Below are positions 4,199 through 12,100 of a stretch of DNA of 12,100 bases, piece after piece; position 1 is the first letter of the stretch, and each line of letters opens with the position of its first letter. The DNA is from Patescibacteria group bacterium (GTDB lineage: Bacteria > Patescibacteriota > Microgenomatia > UM-FILTER-40-11): positions 1 through 12,100 of the forward strand of contig JAMCYY010000086.1 of the NCBI GenBank assembly GCA_023473205.1, in the 5' to 3' direction. A program made the translations under genes and the position numbers. The notes below the pieces were generated by a model. It did not search any database, was not told the origin of the DNA, and worked only from the letters and a program-made list of their open reading frames with translations.

Positions 4199-7100
4199 TT
4201 AATTTGCCAAAGATTGCAATAATGACTTAATTTCTTCCTTAACCTCAGCAGAATAATCGACACCAAAATTAAGTTCCAGCTTCTTTGGCCCACCATTACC
4301 ATTTTCAAAAATTAAGGCGCCAAACTTTTCCCCGGGATTATCTTTTAAAATCCGGTTTAATTCCATTAATTTTTTAGATGAAGTCCCTTTAGCCACCCGA
4401 ACTACAAAATCATATTGTGGACCATCTTGGGTACTAATTGGCAGGCCGCGGTCAACAATCACCGTCAACTCTTCCTTAGATTTGTCCTCTCTTCCTTCAC
4501 GTCGGTCAAGTTTCCCTTCAATAATCACTGCCTTATCCTTAACCCAAAGGTCCTTAGTTTCAGCGTAAGATTTAGGAAAAATTACTAGCTCCACCTTGCC
4601 TGTCTCATCTTCCAGCGTCGCAAAAGCCATCTGGGAATTACTTTTTTTAGTAACTACAGTCCGCAAAGACGTTAAAATTCCTCCCAACCTCACTTTGGCC
4701 CCAAAAGACATATTTTCCGGATCAAGTTGGCCAATCTTTTCTTCAACTTCCATGGATAACACATTTAAAACCGTGGAAAGCGGATGCTCAGTTAAGTAAA
4801 AGCCTAAAAGTTCTTTTTCCAGAGCAATTAATTCCTCTTTTTTAAATTCATCAATTTGGGGAAAATTATCCTCAGGAGTAGCAAAAACCTTAGAGGAACT
4901 TTCTCCAAATAAACTTTCCTGGCCTTGGGATTTTTGTTTAATAAGCAAATCGCATTTTGACCTTAAAGCATCCAAACCTGCAAGCATCGCTGATCTTTTG
5001 CCAAATTTAGTTAAAGCTCCGGCTTTAATTAAACTCTCTAAAACTTTTTTATTAACTTTTTGGGTATTCACCCGCAAATAAAGGTCACAGAAACTCTTAA
5101 ATTCTCCTCCGCTTTCCCGGGCTTTTAAAATTTCTTCCAAAGCCGCCTGGCCTACGTTCTTAATCGCATTTAAACCAAACCGGATAGCTTTACCTTCTAA
5201 GGATTTAGCATTTTCTTCAATAGAAAAACCAGCCTGAGATAAACTAATATCCGGCGGTAAAACCAAAATCTTCATTTTTTTACATTCTGCTACCCCTTCA
5301 ACTACTTTTTCCGTATCGCCTGACTCAGCGGTCAACAAAGCAGTCATATATTCCACCGGATAGTTTGCCTTAAGGTAAGCAGTCTGATAAGAAACCATCC
5401 CGTAAGAAGCTGCATGGGCTTTATTAAAACCATAACCCTGGAAAGGCACGAAAAGATCCCATAAAGCTTCTGCCTCTTCTTTGGTCATTCCTGAGTTATC
5501 CATACAGCCCTTAACAAAAATTTCATGCTGTTCTGCCATTTCTTTAGGTTTTTTCTTACCAATTGCTTGGCGCAGAGCGTCAACCCGGCCCCAGTCATAA
5601 CCAGCTAACTCCAGCGCCGTAAATAAAATATCTTCCTGATAAACTAAAATGCCATAAGATTTATCAAGAAAATCTTTCATCTTCGGATGCATATAAGTCA
5701 CTGGACTTTTTTTGTTTTTACGGGCAATGAATTCCGGAATATTCGCCATTGGCCCAGGCCGGAAAAGAGCAATCATCACCATCAAGTCCTCAATCCGGTT
5801 AGGCATCAGTTCTTTTAGCCATTTGGTCATCCCGCTGCCTCCAAGTTGAAATGCACCCATAGTATCACCTCGCGCCAGCATTTCAAAAGTTTTTTTATCA
5901 TCAAGCGGAATATGGAGCAAATCAATTTTTTCGCCGGATCTTTTTTCAATAATTTCTACCGCTGCCCCTAAAATTGAAAGGTTGCGGATACCTAAAACAT
6001 CAAATTTAACTAAACCTACATCTTCACAAGCATGCATTTCATATTGGGTAATAATTTTCTCTCCGCTGGTCTCCAGCTGAAGCGGAGTAAAATCAGTCAT
6101 TTCTACCGGTGAAACGACTGTCCCGGCGGCATGAATTGAACACTGCCGGGCATTACCTTCAATTTCGCGCGCTAAATCAAGAACTTTCTTTGCCTCAACA
6201 TCAGATTCATAAAGGGCTTTCAATTCAGGAGTTGTCTCCAAAGCTTTATCAAGGGTCATGGGGAAGCCTTGCGATCCCAAAGGAATCAGTTTGGCAATTT
6301 TATCAGGAAAAGAATAGGGATGACCTAAAACACGGCCAACATCCCGGACAGCCGCTCGCGCCAGCATCCGGCCAAAAGTACAAATTTGTGCCACCTTACT
6401 GCGACCATACTTTTCCGTAATATGGGCAATTAGTTCCTCTCTGCGGTCATCAGCAATATCCAAATCAATATCCGGCGGCTTAGGCCTAAAGGGATTTAAA
6501 AATCTTTCAAAAGGCAAATGGTAACGCAGAGGATCAACAGTGGTAATTCCTAAAACAAAAGAGACAATTGATCCGGCAGCTGAACCTCGGGTATTGGTAA
6601 TAATTCCCCGATCTGAACACCAGTTAACCAGGTCTGACATAAGTAAGAAATAGGTGGCATAACCTTTTTGGATAATGATATCGAGTTCATATTGCAGTCG
6701 GTCTTTAGTGTCTTGGTCTACTTCTGGATAACGGCTGGGCAAACGGTCCCAAGCTTGCTCCCGCAACTGGTCAGAAGCGGTTTTACCCGGAGGTAATTCA
6801 AAATTAGGAAAATTCCATTTTCCAAGTTCAATTTCCAAATTAACTTTTTCGGCAACTTTAACTGTGTTATCCACGGCATCAGGGACATCCATAAAAATTT
6901 GCCGCATCTCTTCTTCTGTCCTTAAATAAAAAGTCGGTGTATCAACATAACGCAGCCGGTCTAAATCACTGACCAGCTTACCAGTCGAAATACAAACTAA
7001 AACATCTTGGGCAAAAGCATCAGTTTGTTTTAAATAATGGACATCATTCGTTGCCACTAAAGGAATTCCCAACTCGCGGCTTAGCTTAATTGTTCCTTTA

Positions 7101-7714
7101 ACCCATTGATCTTCTGTCTGCTGCATTTTTTTCAAATGGTCGCGGATCATTGCCTCTTTAGCTTCTGAAAGAAAATCACGATATTGGTGTCTTTGAATTT
7201 CCAGATAATAATTTTCACCAAAAATATCTTGATACCAGGAAGCGGTCTCCTTGGCTTTTTCATAATTACCAGAAATCAGATACTCACCAATTTCACTCGC
7301 CGGACAAGCAGATAAACAGATTATGCCTTCATGATAAGTTTTTAAAAGCTCCCGTTTGAAACGCGGACGGTAATAATATCCTTCGACTGCAGCAATAGAA
7401 GCCAATTTCATTAAATTTTTATATCCGGTAAAATTTTGGGCAATTAGGATAATATGATTATTTTCTTTATTGGCCGCGTCTTTGATTTTATGGTCATGGT
7501 TAACGGTATAGCCTTCCATGCCAATTAAGGCCTTTACCCCTTGAGCCTTACATTCTTTATAAAACTCAATCGCCCCATACATAACCCCATGGTCAGTTAA
7601 AGCCACGGCTGGCATTCCCAACTCTTTTGCCCGGCCAACCAGCTTTTTAATTTTTGGCAAGCCATCAAGAAGAGAATATTCTGTATGAACATGAAGATGA
7701 ACAAAGTTACTCAT
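4199..7714 (-). CDS. dnaE: DNA polymerase III subunit alpha (DnaE)
   Basis: The 1171-residue protein is the replicative polymerase, acting with the sliding clamp in the cytoplasm. The N-terminal PHP domain (about 1-270) begins HLHVHTEYSLLDG. It retains candidate metal ligands His8, His10, Asp17, His42 (TDHG), Glu67, His87, Cys137, Asp224 and His226 (NDVH). The palm carries PDIDLDIADDRR, with catalytic Asp415 and Asp417, and Asp572 in VKFDVLGIRN. The fingers region includes ALFRPGPMANIPEFIARK and GYGFNKAHAASYG. QESLF (932-936) fits the clamp-binding motif. An OB domain lies at about 1000-1075 (RLGGILTSLR...VELVIFPKSY). Length and order match DnaE1-type enzymes. AGGAG lies upstream of the ATG at 11 bases. 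It stands 86 bases after gatB and 18 before rplS. With a complete PHP site the subunit itself may proofread, as known for mycobacterial DnaE1. Confidence 0.97.
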   Translation of the reverse strand: MSNFVHLHVHTEYSLLDGLPKIKKLVGRAKELGMPAVALTDHGVMYGAIEFYKECKAQGVKALIGMEGYTVNHDHKIKDAANKENNHIILIAQNFTGYKNLMKLASIAAVEGYYYRPRFKRELLKTYHEGIICLSACPASEIGEYLISGNYEKAKETASWYQDIFGENYYLEIQRHQYRDFLSEAKEAMIRDHLKKMQQTEDQWVKGTIKLSRELGIPLVATNDVHYLKQTDAFAQDVLVCISTGKLVSDLDRLRYVDTPTFYLRTEEEMRQIFMDVPDAVDNTVKVAEKVNLEIELGKWNFPNFELPPGKTASDQLREQAWDRLPSRYPEVDQDTKDRLQYELDIIIQKGYATYFLLMSDLVNWCSDRGIITNTRGSAAGSIVSFVLGITTVDPLRYHLPFERFLNPFRPKPPDIDLDIADDRREELIAHITEKYGRSKVAQICTFGRMLARAAVRDVGRVLGHPYSFPDKIAKLIPLGSQGFPMTLDKALETTPELKALYESDVEAKKVLDLAREIEGNARQCSIHAAGTVVSPVEMTDFTPLQLETSGEKIITQYEMHACEDVGLVKFDVLGIRNLSILGAAVEIIEKRSGEKIDLLHIPLDDKKTFEMLARGDTMGAFQLGGSGMTKWLKELMPNRIEDLMVMIALFRPGPMANIPEFIARKNKKSPVTYMHPKMKDFLDKSYGILVYQEDILFTALELAGYDWGRVDALRQAIGKKKPKEMAEQHEIFVKGCMDNSGMTKEEAEALWDLFVPFQGYGFNKAHAASYGMVSYQTAYLKANYPVEYMTALLTAESGDTEKVVEGVAECKKMKILVLPPDISLSQAGFSIEENAKSLEGKAIRFGLNAIKNVGQAALEEILKARESGGEFKSFCDLYLRVNTQKVNKKVLESLIKAGALTKFGKRSAMLAGLDALRSKCDLLIKQKSQGQESLFGESSSKVFATPEDNFPQIDEFKKEELIALEKELLGFYLTEHPLSTVLNVLSMEVEEKIGQLDPENMSFGAKVRLGGILTSLRTVVTKKSNSQMAFATLEDETGKVELVIFPKSYAETKDLWVKDKAVIIEGKLDRREGREDKSKEELTVIVDRGLPISTQDGPQYDFVVRVAKGTSSKKLMELNRILKDNPGEKFGALIFENGNGGPKKLELNFGVDYSAEVKEEIKSLLQSLAN

Positions 7715-7725
7715 AATCTAATCTA

Positions 7726-7730
7726 CTCCT
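7726..7730 (-). promoter_or_regulatory. Ribosome-binding site of dnaE (AGGAG)
   Basis: AGGAG lies 11 bases before the ATG at 7714. It is one of few recognisable Shine-Dalgarno sites in this block and supports this start, which is also where the PHP domain begins. Confidence 0.5.
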
Positions 7731-7800
7731 AATGCTTTTGCCTGTAATCCTATGTCTTCCTTTTTTACCAGCACCAAATTTTTAATTTTAAATTAGAAAT

Positions 7801-9141
7801 TTATCTGATTCTCCCTGCAATTCTCTCTATTGGAACAACTGCTCCTGCTTGTTTTTTAATCAGTCCTACAATCATTCCCAAAGCGGCAACTTTCCCCTTC
7901 TTGTAGCTCTCAACGACTTCGGGATGAGCGGCAAGCAAAGCATCAATTATTTTATCAATATCTTCCTCAGAAACAGTAATTGTTTGTTTGGTTGAAGCGA
8001 TAAAATCTACCAGCTCTTTCGGAGAAATGCCTTCTTTTGCCCGCTTGTTAATTATAACATTAGCAGTCTCTGTTGCGCCAATATTTTTCACCTTTCCAAA
8101 CTTAACTACTTCTTCAAAATAATAGGCCATTTCTTTTTCAGCGGTTAAAATCCCAGCCTGATAATCTGAAAGCCCATATTCACTCATAAACCTTTCTTTT
8201 TTCGCTCTCGGCAACTCAATTGCTGTAGACTGTAGTCTATAAGCCGTAAGCTCTTTTTCCGTAAAGAAAAAAGGTGGAATATCCGGCTCAGGAAAATAAC
8301 GATAATCAGAGGCCTCTTCTTTTTCTCTTTGGGGAACAGTCATTTGTTTGTCTTCATCCCAACCACGGGTTTGTTTATTTCCTTTTCCCTTTTCAATCCT
8401 TTTTTCTTGAAAAATTTCCAATTGTCTTTTAATTTCATATTCCATCGCTTTTTTCGCAAAGCGAAAGGAATTGATATTTTTTAACTCGACAATTGGGGTG
8501 TAATAAAGCTGGCCTTGGTCTTCAATTTCCAGATTTACATTTGGCTCAAGCCGCATACTGCCTTTTTCCATATCTGCATCAGAAATTCCTAAGTAGCGGA
8601 CAATTTGATGGATCTTTTCTAAATATTCTTTGGCCTCCTCAGAAGAGGACAAATCAGGTTGAGAAACAATTTCTACCAAAGCGACCCCGGAGCGGTTATA
8701 ATCAATTAAAGTACTTGGTTCATCCGCAATCACTTGGTGCAAAAGCTTACCAGTATCTTCTTCCAGATGGATTCTCTCTATCCGGATGTCTTTACCACTC
8801 TCTAAAGTTATTTTTCCACCTAAAATAAATGGTTGTTGGTATTGGGAAATTTGATAACCTTTAGGCAAATCCGGATAAAAATAATTTTTACGGTCAAAGC
8901 GGCTAAAGCTTTGAATTTCACCGCCTAAGGCCAAACCCAAAAGCAAAGTCCATTCAATTGCTTTTTTGTTAGGAACGGGCAAAGCGCCGGGCAAGCCTAA
9001 ACAAACCGGACAAGTTTGGGTATTTGGCTCTTTCCCGAAATGATCAGCTGAGCAAGAACAAAACATTTTGGAAGCAGTTCTTAGCTCAACATGAACTTCC
9101 AGGCCGATAATGACTCTTTTTATTTGCATATTTAATTTCAC
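7801..9141 (-). CDS. gatB: Aspartyl/glutamyl-tRNA amidotransferase subunit B
   Basis: GatB binds misacylated Glu-tRNA(Gln) or Asp-tRNA(Asn), activates the side-chain carboxylate with ATP, and receives ammonia from GatA. The 446-residue product starts with the family signature VIIGLEVHVELRTASKMFC. Zinc ligands are visible as CSC (Cys28, Cys30) and CPVC (Cys44, Cys47). DRKNYFYPDLPKGYQISQY and DYNRSGVALVEIVSQPDL line the kinase-like active site. TRGWDEDKQMTVPQREKEEA and DYRYFPEPDIPP follow. The tRNA-binding helical and tail domains cover the last 140 or so residues (ending IERIAGRIR). It is a little shorter than the usual 470-480. GTG 9141 overlaps the MFS stop as GTGA; an ATG four codons later (9129) is also possible. 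Neither has a clear Shine-Dalgarno, so translation is probably coupled to the MFS gene. Confidence 0.96.
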   Translation of the reverse strand: MKLNMQIKRVIIGLEVHVELRTASKMFCSCSADHFGKEPNTQTCPVCLGLPGALPVPNKKAIEWTLLLGLALGGEIQSFSRFDRKNYFYPDLPKGYQISQYQQPFILGGKITLESGKDIRIERIHLEEDTGKLLHQVIADEPSTLIDYNRSGVALVEIVSQPDLSSSEEAKEYLEKIHQIVRYLGISDADMEKGSMRLEPNVNLEIEDQGQLYYTPIVELKNINSFRFAKKAMEYEIKRQLEIFQEKRIEKGKGNKQTRGWDEDKQMTVPQREKEEASDYRYFPEPDIPPFFFTEKELTAYRLQSTAIELPRAKKERFMSEYGLSDYQAGILTAEKEMAYYFEEVVKFGKVKNIGATETANVIINKRAKEGISPKELVDFIASTKQTITVSEEDIDKIIDALLAAHPEVVESYKKGKVAALGMIVGLIKKQAGAVVPIERIAGRIR

Positions 9142-10409
9142 TGCTTAACTGTTAATGGATTTTCTGTCATTTTTACATCTGCGGCCAAAATATAACGTTC
9201 GATGGTATCAAAAGTCAAAATCATTAACAAAACAATTAAAGCCGCCACAAAAACAAAAAGTTTTGAACCAATAATATCAACAATTGAAGCAGTAAAAAGC
9301 AGGCAAGGCAAGGTGATTAAATTTCCAAAAAAGCCTAAAGTTCCATAAACTCGGCCACGCATTTGCGGTGGGGTATTTTCTTGAACCAATGTTTGGTTAG
9401 GAACAACAATAAAGAAACCGGCCAAACCTAAAACCAACATTAATGGTATGGCAAATAAAATTTTAAATTGTCCTAATAAAGGAATTAGTAAGGAAAAAAG
9501 GAGTAAAACCCCAAATACTGCCCAAAAGCCATTTTTCATTAAAACCCTTTTGCGGAACTTACTGGCAATCCTGGTCATAAATAAGGCACCTAAAAGCGCC
9601 CCGATCCCAATAGGCATAATAAGTAAAGGACCGGCATCTTGAATTTCAATATTTAAAATGTCACGCGAAATTCCCGGAATAGTCACTCCTAAAATTACCA
9701 AAAAAACTTGGAAGAAAACCATTAAAAGTAAGGGGAAAAGAATAATTTTAGTATTTTTTACAAAAAGATAGCCCGCTCTGATTCCGCCTAAAAAGCGAGA
9801 AAAACTATTAGCCAAATTTTTACGCCCAGGTTCATTTTGAGGGAGGAAATAAACTGCTAACGCTGCCGCAAAAAGACTAACTGCGGATAAAATCACCGGG
9901 TTATTTTTACCAAAAAGCCGCATTAGAATGCCGCTAAAACCCAAACCAAAAACCAAAGCGCTTTGGGCGGTTAATAAAAAAAGGCTGTTAGCCATTGGCA
10001 AATCTTTTTTCTTAACCAACCAGGGAATAGAAGCAGCTTCAGCCGGATTATAGAACTGATTAAGGAGTGAATAAAGAAAAACAATCGGGTAAACAAGATA
10101 AATATGGTTGCCAATTAGCAAAAACATCAGCATCGTCACCCCTTGAAGAAAATTAGAATAAAGAAGTGTTTTGCGGCGACTCCATAAATCCACTAAAAAT
10201 CCGGAAAAAGGACCCAAGAAAAAAGCAGGCATGGCATAAAAAACCCAAAGAAAAGAAACCGCCAAAGTTGAGCCGGTTTTTTCATAAATCCTTGTCGCCA
10301 TGACGAAATTAATCATGTTAACCGTAATTTGGGAAAGGATTTGCGACGCCCAAAGAAGGTTAAAGTTTCTATTGGTTTTAATAAAGCTTAAAGCTTCTTT
10401 CTTTTGCAT
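9138..10409 (-). CDS. Major facilitator superfamily transporter, MFS_3/EntS-like exporter
   Basis: The 423-residue protein has about twelve hydrophobic segments in two halves, separated by a polar loop near 190-215. Motif A between helices 2 and 3 is visible as GFLVDLWSRRK (70-80). The segment NQFYNPAEAASIPWLVKKKD (117-136) followed by LPMANSL, and in the second half VQENTPPQMRGRVYGTLGF (342-360), are typical of the MFS_3 group. Members of that group, including the enterobactin exporter EntS, export siderophores, macrolides or other small molecules. It would sit in the cytoplasmic membrane and use the proton gradient; the substrate is not predictable. It lies between gatA (47-base gap) and gatB (4-base overlap), so it is probably expressed with the amidotransferase, though no functional link is evident. 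The start ATG 10409 puts about 15 cytoplasmic residues before the first helix. Confidence 0.88.
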   Translation of the reverse strand: MQKKEALSFIKTNRNFNLLWASQILSQITVNMINFVMATRIYEKTGSTLAVSFLWVFYAMPAFFLGPFSGFLVDLWSRRKTLLYSNFLQGVTMLMFLLIGNHIYLVYPIVFLYSLLNQFYNPAEAASIPWLVKKKDLPMANSLFLLTAQSALVFGLGFSGILMRLFGKNNPVILSAVSLFAAALAVYFLPQNEPGRKNLANSFSRFLGGIRAGYLFVKNTKIILFPLLLMVFFQVFLVILGVTIPGISRDILNIEIQDAGPLLIMPIGIGALLGALFMTRIASKFRKRVLMKNGFWAVFGVLLLFSLLIPLLGQFKILFAIPLMLVLGLAGFFIVVPNQTLVQENTPPQMRGRVYGTLGFFGNLITLPCLLFTASIVDIIGSKLFVFVAALIVLLMILTFDTIERYILAADVKMTENPLTVKQ

Positions 10410-10456
10410 CTGTTTTTAATTTTATCTTTTTTGAATAATTAGGTTAATTAGAATAA

Positions 10457-11827
10457 TTATTTAATCTCCGGCTTTCTCTTGTGCCAATCAGTTAACTCCT
10501 GATAGCGTTTTCCAATTTTAAAAAGCCCTTCTTCTGAGAAAGCCGGACCCATGATTTGCATCCCAACGGGCAAATTTTCTTTAGTAAAACCACAAGGTAA
10601 AGCAAGTGAAGGAATTCCCGCTAAATTTGCAGAAACTGTCAAAATATCTTCCAAATAAAGCTGTACTGGATCATTACTTTTTTCTCCTATTTTAAAAGCG
10701 GGCGTTGGTGCCACAGGACCCAAAAGACAATCTACTTTTTTAAATACTTCTTCAAAATCTTTCTGAACAAGACTGCGAACACGCGAAGCTTTTAAATAAT
10801 ATTGATCAAAATAACCGGCTGATAATGTATATGTTCCCAACATTATTCTTCTCTTAACTTCGTCTTCAAAAGAATCTCTATCTTTGCCAAACCTAATGCC
10901 ATCGTATCGAGCCATATTTGAAGAAATCTCTGAAAAAATCAAAGTATAATAAACAGGCACACCATACTCTGTCCTCGGCAAAGTTACTTCTTCCAAAAGA
11001 AAACCATTTTGTTCAAGTAATTTCGCGGCGGCCATCACCAAAGTCTTAACTTCTTCGTCAATTCCTTCCGCAAAATATTCTTTTGGCAAACCAATTTTAA
11101 TTTTATCTTGTTTTTCAATATGTTTTTTAATTTGACCAGCTGAAGAAGTGGCATCATGAAAGTCTTCACCTTCCATCCAATTAAAAACAATTTCACAATC
11201 TTCAACTGTTTTTGCCATTGGCCCAGGGCAATCAAAAGATGAAGCCATTGCCAAAAGGCCATAGCGTGGACAAGCGCCATAAGTAGGTTTGAGTCCAGTT
11301 ATGTTACAAAATGAAGCTGGCTGTCTAATCGAACCACCGGTGTCAGTTCCTAAGGCAAAAAGACATTCATCAGCTGCCACTGCAGCTGCCGAACCGCCGC
11401 TGGAGCCACCCGGAACTCGGCTTAAATCCCAAGGGTTATAACTTAGTCCATAACCAGAGTGTTCAGTGGAACCACCAAAGGCAAAAGCATCACAGTTGGT
11501 TTTACCAATAATAACCGCTCCTCCCTTTTTAATTCGCTCCACCACCGTACCATCATAAACAGGAAAATAATTTTCTAAAATTTTTGACGAAGCCGTTGTG
11601 CGCAAATTTTTAGTTGAAAGGACATCCTTTATTGCAACTGGTATGCCCGAAAGTTCCGTCCCTTCTCTCCCTTCTTCCCCTTGTTCCCCAACCGTTACAA
11701 AAGCCTTTATTTTTGAATCAACTTTTTTAATCTGCGCCAAGCAATCATCCCGAAGCTCATTAGTAGAAAATTTCTTGTCAGCAAGCCCTTTTTTCGCCTC
11801 AGTAATCGTTAATTCATTTAATTTCAT
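10457..11827 (-). CDS. gatA: Aspartyl/glutamyl-tRNA amidotransferase subunit A
   Basis: GatA is the amidase-signature glutaminase of GatCAB; it hydrolyses glutamine and passes ammonia to GatB. The 456-residue product has an intact Ser-cisSer-Lys triad: Lys67 in GIPVAIKDVL, Ser142 in PGGSSGGSAAAVAA and Ser166 in GTDTGGSIRQPAS. The spacing Lys-75-Ser-24-Ser equals that of characterised GatA proteins. The N-terminal helix region (MKLNELTITEAKKGLADKKF) and the C-terminal LALPCGFTKENLPVGMQIMG segment are also typical. At 456 residues it is slightly shorter than the common 480-490. ATG 11827 follows the gatC stop by 18 bases. A GAGG at the gatC stop is far (about 17 bases) from the start, so the ribosome-binding site is weak. 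Whether the complex serves Gln, Asn or both depends on the synthetases, which are not in the window. Confidence 0.97.
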   Translation of the reverse strand: MKLNELTITEAKKGLADKKFSTNELRDDCLAQIKKVDSKIKAFVTVGEQGEEGREGTELSGIPVAIKDVLSTKNLRTTASSKILENYFPVYDGTVVERIKKGGAVIIGKTNCDAFAFGGSTEHSGYGLSYNPWDLSRVPGGSSGGSAAAVAADECLFALGTDTGGSIRQPASFCNITGLKPTYGACPRYGLLAMASSFDCPGPMAKTVEDCEIVFNWMEGEDFHDATSSAGQIKKHIEKQDKIKIGLPKEYFAEGIDEEVKTLVMAAAKLLEQNGFLLEEVTLPRTEYGVPVYYTLIFSEISSNMARYDGIRFGKDRDSFEDEVKRRIMLGTYTLSAGYFDQYYLKASRVRSLVQKDFEEVFKKVDCLLGPVAPTPAFKIGEKSNDPVQLYLEDILTVSANLAGIPSLALPCGFTKENLPVGMQIMGPAFSEEGLFKIGKRYQELTDWHKRKPEIK

Positions 11828-11845
11828 AATTTTTTTTAAATTTCC

Positions 11846-12100
11846 TCACCCTAATACCGCCTTTACCTTAAAATATCCCTTATAAGTTTCTTTGGCATTA
11901 GCTAAGGCTTCCTCCTGAGTTAATGAAGGCCTAACCACATCTTCACGCATAATGTTTTGTTTACCAGCGACATTAAAAAGTGGCGGAGTATCTTTAGTCT
12001 CTACTCGATTAATTTTCTCCACAAAATTAAGGACTTCTGTCAGCTGCGAAGTAAAACGAATAATTTCCTCTTCCGTTAAATTAAGTTTCGCCAACTTGGC
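11846..12100 (-). CDS. gatC: Aspartyl/glutamyl-tRNA amidotransferase subunit C, 5' end outside the window
   Basis: GatC is the small subunit that holds GatA and GatB together. The visible 84 residues begin AKLAKLNLTEEEIIRFTSQL, which matches the family start 'h.AkLArL.lteeE' after its first residues. The open frame runs to the window edge, so the true start lies beyond 12100; the TTG at 12094 is only an internal Leu codon. LNFVEKINRVET, TPPLFN and MREDVVRPSLTQEEAL are the conserved linker motifs that wrap around GatA. The end, KETYKGYFKVKAVLG, matches the family C-terminus. It stops with TGA 18 bases before gatA and is the first visible gene of the gatC-gatA-MFS-gatB cluster. Confidence 0.95.
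   Translation of the reverse strand, partial: AKLAKLNLTEEEIIRFTSQLTEVLNFVEKINRVETKDTPPLFNVAGKQNIMREDVVRPSLTQEEALANAKETYKGYFKVKAVLG

Noticed and set aside
6109..6420. Plus-strand open frames inside dnaE, gatB and MFS genes
   Set aside because: They are shadows of the well-supported minus-strand genes, with no domain features or ribosome-binding sites of their own.
10410..10456. AT-rich gap between gatA and MFS as a separate promoter with operator (repeated TAATTATTC)
   Set aside because: The repeat is short and made only of common AT-rich words, and no convincing -35/-10 pair could be placed.
12092..12094. TTG at 12094 as start of gatC
   Set aside because: The codon is part of the conserved AKLAKL segment and the frame is open to the window edge, so the real start lies outside.
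1..12100. CRISPR arrays, tRNA or rRNA genes, phage attachment sites
   Set aside because: I saw no regularly spaced repeats, no cloverleaf-like or rRNA-like sequence, and no integrase; absence is by reading, not by a computed search.

Overview
The window reads as low-GC bacterial DNA, most likely from a member of the Candidate Phyla Radiation (Patescibacteria, perhaps a Microgenomates-type lineage). The grounds are indirect: a compact, minimal-length gene set, a shortened ribosomal protein L19, weak or absent Shine-Dalgarno sites on most genes, and a 57-residue membrane protein that resembles, from memory, small proteins of these genomes. The phylum call is an inference. The standard genetic code fits: TGA ends the radical-SAM-like gene and the yraN, MFS and gatC genes, and TAA and TAG are also used as stops.

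Bases 1-2760 form an accessory, partly decayed region. It opens on the plus strand with the C-terminal SPASM part of a radical SAM enzyme, split by an apparent -1 frameshift at a run of six A. This gene overlaps a 54-codon gene for a peptide with five cysteines in its last 17 residues, an arrangement like a maturase and precursor of a modified peptide (RiPP). Convergent to it, on the minus strand, lies a GNAT acetyltransferase gene interrupted by a single amber codon. Then come a hairpin-rich repeat of about 100 bp, a small two-helix membrane protein, an ASCH-domain protein, and the remnant of an IS3-family insertion sequence. The remnant still has both inverted repeats but carries two stops in orfA, frame changes and an internal deletion that removed most of the catalytic domain.

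Bases 2762-12100 are a conserved housekeeping block, all on the minus strand. In transcription order it runs gatC (start outside the window), gatA, an MFS exporter, gatB, dnaE, rplS, yraN, then a ZIP-family metal transporter with its own promoter-like sequence. GatC, GatA and GatB form the amidotransferase that makes Gln-tRNA(Gln) and/or Asn-tRNA(Asn) from misacylated tRNAs. DnaE is the replicative polymerase, with an apparently complete PHP metal site and a clamp-binding motif. L19 and YraN form the familiar rplS-yraN neighbourhood. Gaps between these genes range from a 4-bp overlap to about 86 bp, suggesting one or two long transcripts.

The most noteworthy points are the radical SAM/Cys-rich peptide pair at the left edge, the MFS gene set between gatA and gatB, the 57-aa membrane protein, and a recurring TATAAT-like box placed 9-12 nt before start codons, which would give leaderless or nearly leaderless transcripts.
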